Positions 42,389 through 50,051 of a stretch of 64,000 bases of DNA are shown here, piece by piece. The notes beneath the pieces are model-generated. The model was not told where the DNA came from. It worked only from the letters and a program-made list of their open reading frames with translations, and searched no databases. The stretch covers positions 19,880 through 83,879 of the forward strand of contig JAFMBM010000006.1 in NCBI GenBank assembly GCA_017858515.1. Reading direction: 5' to 3'. The translations under genes and the position numbers were made by a program. The stretch's first letter is position 1, and each line of letters starts with the position of its first letter. The DNA comes from Cryomorphaceae bacterium (GTDB taxonomy: Bacteria; Bacteroidota; Bacteroidia; Flavobacteriales; Schleiferiaceae).

Positions 42389-42583
42389 TTATTTGACAAG
42401 GTCATAAATGATCTCAAGCAAAGTACTTATGCTCTTATCCATTAAAAAGATAATCAGTGCTATGATAATTGATGCGATAGCAACTACCACCGAACTATTC
42501 CATAGCTCTTTCCATGTTGGCCAACTTGTTTTCTCAACAAGCTCCATATAGGAATCTAAAAAATATGTCTTTATTCTTTCCAT
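42389..42583 (-). CDS. secE: Preprotein translocase subunit SecE
   Basis: This 64-residue short SecE has one transmembrane segment (VVVAIASIIIALIIFLMDKS) after the amphipathic WPTWKELWNSS motif. It clamps SecY (gene at 7603). The gene lies between tRNA-Trp and nusG, the classical site. Confidence 0.95.
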   Translation of the reverse strand: MERIKTYFLDSYMELVEKTSWPTWKELWNSSVVVAIASIIIALIIFLMDKSISTLLEIIYDLVK

Positions 42584-42599
42584 GTATATCTTGGCTCTG

Positions 42600-42670
42600 C
42601 ACGGGTGGAGAGATTCGAACTCCCATCAACGGTTTTGGAGACCGCTATTCTACCCTTGAACTACACCCGT
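42600..42670 (-). tRNA. tRNA-Trp (anticodon CCA)
   Basis: The - strand folds with acceptor ACGGGTG / CACCCGT, anticodon stem GCGGT / ACCGT and loop CTCCAAA, giving CCA. CCA is not encoded at the 3' end. It sits between tuf and secE and is probably cut from the same transcript. Confidence 0.95.
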
Positions 42671-42747
42671 ATTCAGCCCGAAAGGTGCGACACCAAACGG
42701 TGAGGCACCTTTACAAGCAAGTTATTCTATATTAAAGAGAGTATCTC

Positions 42748-43935
42748 TTAATCTGTAATTTCAGTGATTTGACCTGCACCTACTGTACGTCCACCTTCAC
42801 GCATCGCAAAGCGTAGACCTTTGTTAACAGCAACTGGAGCGATCAAACGAACATTGATAGTTAAGTTATCTCCTGGCATTACCATCTCAACTCCATCAGG
42901 AAGAGTAATCTCTCCTGTAACGTCTGTAGTACGCAAATAGAACTGAGGACGATATTTGTTATGGAAAGGAGTGTGACGTCCACCTTCTTCTTTCTTAAGG
43001 ATGTAAACCTCAGCCTTGAAGTTTGTATGCGGAGTGATAGAACCTGGCTTACAAATTACCATACCACGACGAATCATACTCTTTTCAATACCGCGCAACA
43101 AAAGACCTACGTTATCTCCAGCCTCACCACGATCTAAAATCTTACGGAACATTTCTACACCAGTGATTGTAGAAGTCATCTTCTCATCACCAAAACCAAT
43201 AAGTTCAACTGGATCACCAGTGTTAGCCACACCCGTTTCAATACGACCAGTTGCAACAGTTCCACGACCTGTGATAGAGAAAACGTCTTCGATTGGCATC
43301 AAGAATGGCTTTTCTACATCACGAACAGGCATAGGAATAAAGCTATCTACAGCATTCATCAATTCCATAATGCTGTCCATCCACTTCGGCTCTAAATTCA
43401 AACCTCCAAGGGCAGAACCTTTGATTACAGGAGCATTATCCCCATCATAATCATAAAAAGAGAGAAGTTCACGAACTTCCATCTCAACGAGTTCTAAAAG
43501 CTCCTCGTCATCTACCATGTCAACTTTGTTCAAGAAAACTACGATAGCAGGAACACCTACTTGACGAGCAAGAAGGATGTGCTCACGAGTTTGTGGCATT
43601 GGACCATCTGTAGCAGCAACCACAAGTATAGCTCCATCCATCTGTGCCGCACCTGTAACCATGTTTTTTACATAGTCAGCGTGACCTGGACAGTCTACGT
43701 GTGCGTAGTGACGATTCTCAGTTTGATATTCAACGTGTGAAGTATTAATTGTAATACCACGTTCTTTCTCTTCTGGTGCGTTATCGATTGAATCGAAAGA
43801 GCGCTTTTCACTAAACCCTTTCTCGGCCAACACTTGAGTGATTGCCGCAGTCAAGGTAGTTTTACCATGGTCTACGTGACCTATAGTTCCGATGTTCAAG
43901 TGTGGCTTGTTCCGGACGAAATTCTCCTTTGCCAT
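42748..43935 (-). CDS. tuf: Elongation factor Tu
   Basis: EF-Tu of 395 residues brings aminoacyl-tRNA to the ribosome. The GTPase motifs are intact: GHVDHGKT at residues 19-26, [20 protein letters not shown], and [11 protein letters not shown]. Domains 2 and 3 follow to the end ([13 protein letters not shown]). It is preceded by four tRNA genes and followed by tRNA-Trp and secE. Only this tuf copy is in the window; the S10 cluster shown contains none. Confidence 0.98.
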   Translation of the reverse strand: MAKENFVRNKPHLNIGTIGHVDHGKTTLTAAITQVLAEKGFSEKRSFDSIDNAPEEKERGITINTSHVEYQTENRHYAHVDCPGHADYVKNMVTGAAQMDGAILVVAATDGPMPQTREHILLARQVGVPAIVVFLNKVDMVDDEELLELVEMEVRELLSFYDYDGDNAPVIKGSALGGLNLEPKWMDSIMELMNAVDSFIPMPVRDVEKPFLMPIEDVFSITGRGTVATGRIETGVANTGDPVELIGFGDEKMTSTITGVEMFRKILDRGEAGDNVGLLLRGIEKSMIRRGMVICKPGSITPHTNFKAEVYILKKEEGGRHTPFHNKYRPQFYLRTTDVTGEITLPDGVEMVMPGDNLTINVRLIAPVAVNKGLRFAMREGGRTVGAGQITEITD

Positions 43936-43987
43936 TTTCTGCGTTGTTTGATTGCGTTGTTTATAATTCTAAATGCACCTAAATTCG

Positions 43988-44059
43988 AGCCAATGATGGG
44001 AATTGAACCCATGACCTTTTCCTTACCAAGGAAACGCTCTACCCCTGAGCTACACCGGC
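43988..44059 (-). tRNA. tRNA-Thr (anticodon GGT)
   Basis: Acceptor GCCGGTG / CATTGGC (two G-U pairs), anticodon stem TTTCC / GGAAA with loop TTGGTAA (anticodon GGT), T arm GGGTTCAATTCCC. It is the last of four tRNAs before tuf. Confidence 0.94.
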
Positions 44060-44105
44060 GGTTTTACTCTCCGGTTGCCCATTGAGCACTTTCGTTGAAA
44101 ATAAG

Positions 44106-44178
44106 AGCGGGCGACGAGACTCGAACCCGCGACCCTCAGCTTGGAAGGCTGATGCTCTACCGACTGAGCTACGCCCGC
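44106..44178 (-). tRNA. tRNA-Gly (anticodon TCC)
   Basis: Acceptor GCGGGCG / CGCCCGC, anticodon stem TCAGC / GCTGA with loop CTTCCAA (anticodon TCC), T arm GCGGGTTCGAGTCTCGT. Third tRNA of the cluster; 46 nt separate it from tRNA-Thr(GGT). Confidence 0.96.
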
Positions 44179-44197
44179 TTATTTCAACAACCTAAAG

Positions 44198-44280
44198 TGG
44201 GGAGAGAAGGATTCGAACCTTCGAAGGTATGAACCAACAGATTTACAGTCTGTCCTCGTTGGCCGCTTGAGTATCTCCCC
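44198..44280 (-). tRNA. tRNA-Tyr (anticodon GTA)
   Basis: A class II tRNA of 83 nt with acceptor GGGGAGA / TCTCCCC, anticodon stem ACAGA / TCTGT, loop CTGTAAA (anticodon GTA) and a long variable arm. Second tRNA of the cluster. Confidence 0.96.
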
Positions 44281-44323
44281 ATTAATTTGTCTTTCCAAAG
44301 AACGTTTTCACTTTTTAAAAGTG

Positions 44324-44397
44324 AGCCGGTAGAGGGATTCGAACCCCCGACCAGCTGATTACAAATCAGCTGCTCTGGCCAACTGAGCTATACCGGC
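44324..44397 (-). tRNA. tRNA-Thr (anticodon TGT)
   Basis: Acceptor GCCGGTA / TACCGGC, anticodon stem GCTGA / TCAGC, loop TTTGTAA (anticodon TGT). It is the first gene of the tRNA-tuf-rpo operon and begins 5 nt after the U tract of the hairpin at 44403-44437. Confidence 0.96.
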
Positions 44398-44402
44398 TTG
44401 TC

Positions 44403-44437
44403 AAAAAAAATGCAGCCCGTCTGAAAAACGGACTGCA
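44403..44437 (-). terminator. Intrinsic terminator after hpf, overlapping the tRNA-tuf operon promoter
   Basis: On the - strand TGCAGTCCGT (44437-44428) pairs with ACGGGCTGCA (44420-44411), with one G-U pair, around a 7-nt loop; eight T follow (44410-44403). It lies 51 nt past the hpf stop. Its upstream arm is partly formed by the -7 element of the next promoter. Confidence 0.85.
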
Positions 44438-44465
44438 AATGTATAAAAGAAAATCGCTCGTTCAA
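44436..44465 (-). promoter_or_regulatory. Promoter of the tRNA-tuf-secE-rpoBC operon
   Basis: On the - strand TTG (44465-44463), a 19-nt spacer and TACATTTG (44443-44436) match the Bacteroidota consensus exactly. The start is expected near 44429, inside the terminator stem. The sequence after the -7 box, CAGTCCG, resembles that at the tRNA-Pro and rpsU promoters. Confidence 0.8.
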
Positions 44466-44487
44466 ACAGCACTGTGAAAAGATATTT

Positions 44488-44787
44488 TTAAAGACCTTTA
44501 ATCTTTTCTTTTCTCTTAGAAAGTTGCTTTCTAAGTGCCTCAGTACCAGAATCAATAGCTTCCTCAAAAGAGGCACTCTGTTTCTTCACAATCAGGTCTG
44601 TCCCTGGAACATTCACCTTCAATTCAGCAATTTTATTCTCTTTCTCATGGTTATTATCCAACTTTAAATAGACATCACCGTCTACAATGTGGTCAAAAAA
44701 CTGATCTAACTTGTCCATCTTTTTCTGTACAAATTCTATTAAGTCGGAGCTCGCATTGAAATTTACAGATTGCACTCTGATAATCAT
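44488..44787 (-). CDS. hpf: Ribosome hibernation promoting factor, short form (HPF/RaiA family)
   Basis: This 99-residue protein matches the short HPF/YfiA family: VQSVNFNASSDLIEFVQKKM at the N-terminus, a central acidic/Asn-rich NNHEKENKIAELKVNVPG, and the Lys-rich C-terminus. It binds the decoding site of idle 30S subunits. The start overlaps the xerC stop by 4 bp, and a terminator follows. Whether it acts as HPF or RaiA cannot be told from sequence alone. Confidence 0.9.
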   Translation of the reverse strand: MIIRVQSVNFNASSDLIEFVQKKMDKLDQFFDHIVDGDVYLKLDNNHEKENKIAELKVNVPGTDLIVKKQSASFEEAIDSGTEALRKQLSKRKEKIKGL

Positions 44788-45677
44788 AATTCTTTTGTTT
44801 TATGGCTTCTTGGATGAGCCTGGTTATAAACTGATTTAATTCTCTCTATACTCGTGTGTGTGTACACCTGCGTTGCAGCCAAGCTTGAATGCCCTAACAG
44901 TTCTTTAATGGATTGTAAATCTGCTCCTTTATCCAACATATGTGTGGCAAAACTATGACGCAATACATGGGGACTACGCTTTTCAGTATGAGTGAAACCA
45001 AGGTAGTGATTGACTATTTCATACACAATCTTTGGATCCATTTTCCGTCCATTTTTTTGAACAAAAATTGGCCCTTTCATTGTATTAAATTGCTTTTCAA
45101 ATACTTCCTGAAATAAAAGCCATTCTCTTATCAGCCCTTGAGATATAGGAATCCAACGCTCCTTACTTCGTTTGCCATAGACTCGCACAGAATTCTGGTC
45201 TAACATTAGATCTTCCCATTTTAGTCCCAGTAATTCAGCTCGTCTCATCCCTGTTTGATAGAACACCTCTAACATCAGATGATCTCTTCTTCCAAGAAAA
45301 TCCGAGCTAAACTCTAATTCATCTAAAAGTATGCGAAGTTCTTCTGACGAAACTACGGTGGGAAGTCGCTTACCTATTTTAGGTGCACGTATTCCTGAAG
45401 TAGGATCAAAAACCCCAGGCAAGTGTTTTCTCGAAAACTTATAGAAAGATCTGAGGGTGGAAATCTTGCGGGCTATGCTAGCAGCTGCTAAATCATAATC
45501 TTCTACTAAGCACACTAACCAGCTGCGCATTTGCTCTGTTTTGGCTTCCAACAAATTCATTTCGTAGGTGGAAGCCAAGTATTCTCTCCATTGCTCCAGA
45601 TCTCGCTCATAGGCCAAAACTGTATGCGGAGAAAATCCCTTTTGTTGGGAAATGAATTGGATGAATCTTTTATCCAT
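44784..45677 (-). CDS. xerC: Tyrosine recombinase XerC/XerD-type
   Basis: At 297 residues it is normal for XerC/XerD, which resolve chromosome dimers at dif. The catalytic residues are Arg145, Lys169, His237, Arg240, His263 and the nucleophile Tyr272 (VYTHT). The N-terminal SAM-like domain (FSPHTVLAYERDLEQW) fits. Its neighbours rpsU and hpf, with no phage or integron genes, favour a housekeeping recombinase. The ATG immediately follows the T run of the rpsU terminator, leaving no ribosome-binding space. Confidence 0.92.
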   Translation of the reverse strand: MDKRFIQFISQQKGFSPHTVLAYERDLEQWREYLASTYEMNLLEAKTEQMRSWLVCLVEDYDLAAASIARKISTLRSFYKFSRKHLPGVFDPTSGIRAPKIGKRLPTVVSSEELRILLDELEFSSDFLGRRDHLMLEVFYQTGMRRAELLGLKWEDLMLDQNSVRVYGKRSKERWIPISQGLIREWLLFQEVFEKQFNTMKGPIFVQKNGRKMDPKIVYEIVNHYLGFTHTEKRSPHVLRHSFATHMLDKGADLQSIKELLGHSSLAATQVYTHTSIERIKSVYNQAHPRSHKTKEL

Positions 45678-45710
45678 AAAAAAACCGATCTAAGTTAACA
45701 CTTAGATCGG
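45678..45710 (-). terminator. Intrinsic terminator of rpsU touching the xerC start codon
   Basis: A perfect 11-bp stem, CCGATCTAAGT / ACTTAGATCGG on the - strand (45710-45700 with 45695-45685), loop GTTA, followed by seven T (45684-45678). The next base is the A of the xerC ATG. Confidence 0.9.
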
Positions 45711-45739
45711 CATTTACAATAATATCTCTGACGAAAATG

Positions 45740-45934
45740 TTAATTATCGTCTGTAGTACGCATTTTCTGAATGTAGGTAGCCTTGATAAACTCAGCTCTA
45801 CGATTTACGCTTGGCTTTATAAACTGCGAACGTCGACGCAATTCGCGCACTGTTCCCATACGATCGAATTTACGCTTGTAGCGCTTAAGGGCACGATCTA
45901 TAACCTCTCCTTCTTTAACTTGTACTATTATCAT
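45740..45934 (-). CDS. rpsU: 30S ribosomal protein S21
   Basis: The 64-residue protein starts MIIVQVKEGEVIDRALKRYK and has the basic RELRRRSQFIKPSVNRR core of bS21. In Flavobacterium johnsoniae bS21, with bS18 and bS6, hides the anti-Shine-Dalgarno, and many Flavobacteriales rpsU genes carry an extended Shine-Dalgarno for autoregulation. Here the leader has AGAAAG (45944-45939) but no GGAGG. It has its own promoter and a strong terminator. Confidence 0.96.
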   Translation of the reverse strand: MIIVQVKEGEVIDRALKRYKRKFDRMGTVRELRRRSQFIKPSVNRRAEFIKATYIQKMRTTDDN

Positions 45935-45961
45935 GTGTCTTTCTTAATTCTTTGCGGGCTG

Positions 45962-45969
45962 CAAATGTA
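45962..45969 (-). promoter_or_regulatory. Probable -7 element of the rpsU promoter
   Basis: The - strand reads TACATTTG followed by CAGCCCGC, nearly the same as the tuf-operon promoter. It lies 27 nt before the rpsU ATG and just after the acyl-CoA dehydrogenase stop codon (45980-45978). No TTG was found at 17-23 nt upstream. Confidence 0.6.
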
Positions 45970-45977
45970 ACAATATT

Positions 45978-47120
45978 TCAGTTCTTTAATAGCTCTCTTG
46001 AAATTACTAATTTTTGAATTTCTGAAGTCCCCTCTCCTATAGTACATAATTTCACATCTCTATAGAATTTTTCAACCGGAAAATCCTTTGTAAATCCATA
46101 TCCACCAAAGATTTGCACTGCCTCATTACAAACCCTTACAGCCACTTCTGAGGCATAATATTTTGCCATCGCGCCTTCTTTTGTCATCTTCTGTCCTGCA
46201 ATTTTAGCAGACGCAGCTTGAAAAGTTAGCAGCTCAGAGGCATCTATTTCGGTGGCCATATCGGCCAATTTAAAAGCGATTGCTTGGAAATTAGAGATCG
46301 GCTGACCGAACTGCTCACGTTCTTTTGAATACTTCAATGCTGCATCGTAGGCTCCTCGTGCTGTTCCTACTGAAAGTGCTGCAATGGATATTCTACCACC
46401 ATCAAGCACTTTCATCGCTTGAACAAAGCCATCTCCCTCTTTTCCTATAAGATTCTCCAAGGGAATTTTACAATTATCAAAAATCATTTCGGCTGTTTCC
46501 GAGGCGCGCATACCCAATTTATTCTCTTTCTTGCCCGCATTAAATCCAGGCGTACCTCTTTCTACTATAAAAGCAGAAATTCCATGGCTGTCTAGCAATT
46601 CACCTGTACGGGCTAAAACTACTGCTACATCTCCAGAAATACCATGGGTGATCCAGTTTTTCGCACCATTTAAAACCCAAAAGTCCCCTTCTCGTTTAGC
46701 TGTAACTTTCATTCGAAGTGCATCTGAGCCTGTATTTGCCTCGGTCAATCCCCAAGCGCCAATCCACTCTCCCGTTGCCAACTTTGGCAAATACTTTCTT
46801 TTTTGCTCTTCATTTCCATGGCCGAGAATATGCCCAGTACACAATGAATTATGGGCAGCCATAGAGAGAGCCACACTCGGATCTACTCGCGCTAGTTCTA
46901 CAATAGCAGTTACATATTCCAAATACGACAAACCTGATCCACCAAACTCCTCTGGAACTAAAACACCTAAGAGACCTAAAGCGCCTAATCCTTTCATGGC
47001 ATTTACAGGAAAGGTTTGGGCCTCATCCCATTCCATAATAAAGGGTCGAATATTCTGCTCACAGTAATCTCTCACTGTTTCAGCTATCATCTTTTGTGTT
47101 TCGGAAGTTGCAAAATTCAT
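45978..47120 (-). CDS. Acyl-CoA dehydrogenase
   Basis: This FAD enzyme oxidises acyl-CoA to enoyl-CoA and gives electrons to ETF. The 380 residues carry both family signatures: GAWGLTEANTGSDALRMKVT and QIFGGYGFTKDFPVEKFYRD. The catalytic-base glutamate position is in CTIGEGTSEIQ near the C-terminus. Length and motif fit short-chain/butyryl-type or isovaleryl-type members; chain length is not decidable here. The ETF genes are at 19672-21397. It stands 43 bp after the HhH gene. Confidence 0.93.
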   Translation of the reverse strand: MNFATSETQKMIAETVRDYCEQNIRPFIMEWDEAQTFPVNAMKGLGALGLLGVLVPEEFGGSGLSYLEYVTAIVELARVDPSVALSMAAHNSLCTGHILGHGNEEQKRKYLPKLATGEWIGAWGLTEANTGSDALRMKVTAKREGDFWVLNGAKNWITHGISGDVAVVLARTGELLDSHGISAFIVERGTPGFNAGKKENKLGMRASETAEMIFDNCKIPLENLIGKEGDGFVQAMKVLDGGRISIAALSVGTARGAYDAALKYSKEREQFGQPISNFQAIAFKLADMATEIDASELLTFQAASAKIAGQKMTKEGAMAKYYASEVAVRVCNEAVQIFGGYGFTKDFPVEKFYRDVKLCTIGEGTSEIQKLVISRELLKN

Positions 47121-47163
47121 AGGGGGTTATTTTTTGAATAAAACCGTTTTAAAGGCATTTGGT

Positions 47164-48246
47164 TTACAGCCTAAAATCTAAATATGGCGCAAGTTTAGCC
47201 AAATTCTCCTCACTCATCAAATTCATATTATCTAAGTCAGTCAAATTTTTTAAGGGACGAACTGAATCTCTGAAGTCAATTATGGTTCTAGCCTGCTTAA
47301 AGTTAATATAAGGATGCGCGGCAAGCTCATCTAATGTACATCTGTTCAAAAGTATAGGTCTTATGGGTGTTGACTCAAAATCCCACTGACCCCAAAATGG
47401 ATCCAATAAACTTAATTCCATTCCATACACTTCTGCCAATTGTTCGGTTGAGTAAAATCCACCTAATTTATTCCGGTAGGCTATTGTTCTTTCACACAAT
47501 TTGATATTCCATTTGGTAACTTTCTGCAATTTCTCTGCATCTATCGAGTTCAATTTGATGATTCTGTCGTACGATTGAATCGATGTATCCATCTTCTCGA
47601 TTACAAATGGGGTTATCCTATCAATAAATGATTTATCTAGAACGTAAATATTATCTAATTCTTGGAGGCCCACCTTTCCTTGAAATTTTGATAGATAGTT
47701 TTCTACCGACTGAGACTGATTCTCTGTAAGACCAAGTCGTTGCCAACTTTTAGCACTCATGGTGTCTGGTGAAAAATAAAAAGGTTCAGGAGGCATGTCT
47801 CCTTCTACCATTGAATTGGAATTCTTTTGCTTTTGTGAAATAATCATATAAGGAACCGCTCTCTTCCACCAATTTGAGTCGAGTCCATAAACGCTGAGTA
47901 TATCCTCAGGCGTATAAAAATAGGCGCCACTTCTCGAGAACCTTAACCAACGTTGAGCAACAAAAGGAGATAACCCAAGTCGGGTGAGACTTAAGCTATC
48001 TATCTTGTTCGGGTCAAAAAAGAATAACTGTCGCTTACTTATCGAATCATTAAAAGAATTTATACTGTCTAGTTTCCGAAAAGCGATTTTGCGTATTTCC
48101 TCTGGCACCTCTTGTAAGGCCGACGGACCAGGTTCGCGTATCCAGATATATGCAATACTGGCAAATAGAATCAACAAGAGAATGACCAAGCCCTGTCTCT
48201 CCTGCTTATTGTATCGAAGTCCATCTAAAAGCCTTCGCCAATCCAT
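47164..48246 (-). CDS. Helix-hairpin-helix protein, membrane-anchored (ComEA-like repeats)
   Basis: The 360-residue protein has one N-terminal hydrophobic segment (GLVILLLILFASIAYIW, residues 18-34). Four helix-hairpin-helix-like repeats follow at roughly 75-135, 165-215, 225-285 and 300-358 (for example LGLSPFVAQRWLRFSRSG and LNRCTLDELAAHPYINFKQA). ComEA proteins bind incoming DNA with one such unit; this one has several and may be periplasmic. It lies 14 nt after the small transporter subunit gene. A DNA-uptake role is only a suggestion. Confidence 0.8.
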   Translation of the reverse strand: MDWRRLLDGLRYNKQERQGLVILLLILFASIAYIWIREPGPSALQEVPEEIRKIAFRKLDSINSFNDSISKRQLFFFDPNKIDSLSLTRLGLSPFVAQRWLRFSRSGAYFYTPEDILSVYGLDSNWWKRAVPYMIISQKQKNSNSMVEGDMPPEPFYFSPDTMSAKSWQRLGLTENQSQSVENYLSKFQGKVGLQELDNIYVLDKSFIDRITPFVIEKMDTSIQSYDRIIKLNSIDAEKLQKVTKWNIKLCERTIAYRNKLGGFYSTEQLAEVYGMELSLLDPFWGQWDFESTPIRPILLNRCTLDELAAHPYINFKQARTIIDFRDSVRPLKNLTDLDNMNLMSEENLAKLAPYLDFRL

Positions 48247-48260
48247 CTTTTTGATTTTAC

Positions 48261-48404
48261 TTATCGCTCAAGCTCATCATTCTCAGAGTATGAATCTGGC
48301 TCCTGACGAATAGGAGCTTTTAACACTTTCCTAAAAAAATAAGCTGTTACAAAGATGACAGTTCCTTGAACCAAAACCATCGTTATTAGTGCAGATGTTG
48401 TCAT
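48261..48404 (-). CDS. 47-residue small membrane subunit next to the sodium symporter
   Basis: The ATG at 48404-48402 overlaps the TGA of the symporter gene (ATGA), and TAA is at 48263-48261. The product begins MTTSALITMVLVQGTVIF, forms one hydrophobic helix with a short Arg/Lys segment after it, and ends in an acidic tail (DSYSENDELER). This layout is like MetS, the small partner of MetP-type NSS transporters. It is too short for most gene finders, but the stop-start overlap and composition support it. Confidence 0.78.
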   Translation of the reverse strand: MTTSALITMVLVQGTVIFVTAYFFRKVLKAPIRQEPDSYSENDELER

Positions 48405-50038
48405 GCCTTCATTCTTCTTCTTCTTGAAGCAATAGCTACCATAGCCATCAATCCAACGAAGGTTAATATAAGTAAAAATCTTGATAGATCTATATAGAAC
48501 ATATTGGTGAAGACCCCATCCTCAATCCATATTATTCCTGTATTTAAATGGAACATCTGATTGATGATTGAATCATTCGCCCAAAGCCATCCATCTCCTG
48601 CCATTAGACTATTAAATGCAGTAGCCCAATCTGAAAGCTCACCATTCAATGGTTTAATTAAGGAGGAAATGAAAATGATTAGAATAAATAGAGGTGTTAC
48701 ATATTTTATAATCGGACGATAAATCGCTGGAACCTTCATATCTGCTCCAGATGTGATTTCCTTCCATCCCTTATCCATTCCAAACACCCAACCGAAAAGT
48801 ACTACTTCTGCTAAGGCGAATACAACCAATGAAACAGTTCCTGTCCAATAATCAAATTCATCAAACACTCCTTTTCCAAAGAAAAAAATGGTGGGCAAAG
48901 CCAAAACAAAAATAACTACACCCAAAATAATTGCTGATTTCTTCCTACTCCAACCAAATTCATGTTCTACAAAACCCATCCATGGCGTTCCCATTGCCAG
49001 TGAAGATGTAATTCCAGCAAAGAACAATAATCCAAACCATGCAACTCCTCCCAATACACCAATTACGCTACCGTATTGATCGAAGAGGAAAGGCATAGTC
49101 TTAAAAGCCATCATAAATCCTGCGTTTTCCTTTACCCAATCTAATCCCAAATAACCTACGGCAATAGGAATAACAACGGAGGCTCCCAAAACAATTTCAA
49201 CAAAACCATTCATCCAACCTGCTGACATAGCATTTAGGGCGATATCGTCTTTGGGTTTTACGTAGGACGCGTAGCAATGAATCGTTCCCATCCCAACACT
49301 CAGTGTAAAGAAAATTTGTCCCGCAGCGGCTAGCCATACTTTCGGATTGGCGAGAGAATCAAATTGAGGTTCCCACAAAAAGTTCAATCCAACCAACGAA
49401 TTACAGTCTATACATCTTCCAGTATCTCCAAGGGTGATGGCAATAACGGCTAGAAAAGCTCCAAACCCAATTAAAAGTGGCATTGCAATTTTTGCCACTT
49501 TCTCAATTCCACCTGAAAGACCCTTGGATAGGATGTAAATATTTAATGCCAGTGTGAATACAAAAGCTATAAAAGCCCAAACAGGTGTATTAATGTTACT
49601 CGCCAAGTCGACATATTGATCGAATGTTGATCCAACTTGATCTACTGGCATGCCTATGAAATCGCCTTTAAGCGACTTAATCGTATAGGTTAAAGTCCAG
49701 CTCTCTATATATGTATAGTAAGCCATTACCCCGAGATTGGTGAAAATTCCGAATACACCGAAATACTTCCACATTCTCTTCTTGGTCATATTGTCTAAAA
49801 TGAAAGGGGTGGAATGGTCTCCATATTTCCCGCCATATCTTCCCATAGCCCATTCTACCCATAACAATGGAATACCCATCAGTAGAAAACTAATAAGGTA
49901 GGGGATGATAAACGTACCACCTCCATTTTGAACCGCTTGAACGGGGAAACGCAAAAAATTTCCAAGTCCTACCGCATTTCCGGCCATCGCCAGTATCAAT
50001 CCAATTCTAGAGCCCCATGATTCTTTTACTTCACTCAT
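48401..50038 (-). CDS. Sodium-dependent transporter, NSS/SNF family
   Basis: A 12-helix LeuT-fold symporter of 545 residues. Helix 1 carries SRIGLILAMAGNAVGLGNFL (residues 10-29), ending in the sodium/substrate site, with RFPVQAVQNGGGTFIIPYLI after it. Bacterial members move amino acids such as methionine, alanine or tryptophan; the substrate cannot be read here. The 47-residue partner downstream suggests a MetP-MetS-like pair. Confidence 0.93.
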   Translation of the reverse strand: MSEVKESWGSRIGLILAMAGNAVGLGNFLRFPVQAVQNGGGTFIIPYLISFLLMGIPLLWVEWAMGRYGGKYGDHSTPFILDNMTKKRMWKYFGVFGIFTNLGVMAYYTYIESWTLTYTIKSLKGDFIGMPVDQVGSTFDQYVDLASNINTPVWAFIAFVFTLALNIYILSKGLSGGIEKVAKIAMPLLIGFGAFLAVIAITLGDTGRCIDCNSLVGLNFLWEPQFDSLANPKVWLAAAGQIFFTLSVGMGTIHCYASYVKPKDDIALNAMSAGWMNGFVEIVLGASVVIPIAVGYLGLDWVKENAGFMMAFKTMPFLFDQYGSVIGVLGGVAWFGLLFFAGITSSLAMGTPWMGFVEHEFGWSRKKSAIILGVVIFVLALPTIFFFGKGVFDEFDYWTGTVSLVVFALAEVVLFGWVFGMDKGWKEITSGADMKVPAIYRPIIKYVTPLFILIIFISSLIKPLNGELSDWATAFNSLMAGDGWLWANDSIINQMFHLNTGIIWIEDGVFTNMFYIDLSRFLLILTFVGLMAMVAIASRRRRMKA

Positions 50039-50051
50039 TCTAAATCCTTTG

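Noticed and set aside
44784..45677. Integrase of a mobile element
   Set aside because: The tyrosine recombinase is in a housekeeping context (rpsU, hpf, tRNA-tuf) without phage, integron or attachment-site signs; XerC-type is more likely.
46531..47067. 178-codon open frame antisense to the acyl-CoA dehydrogenase
   Set aside because: Shadow of a clear enzyme gene; no recognisable motif.
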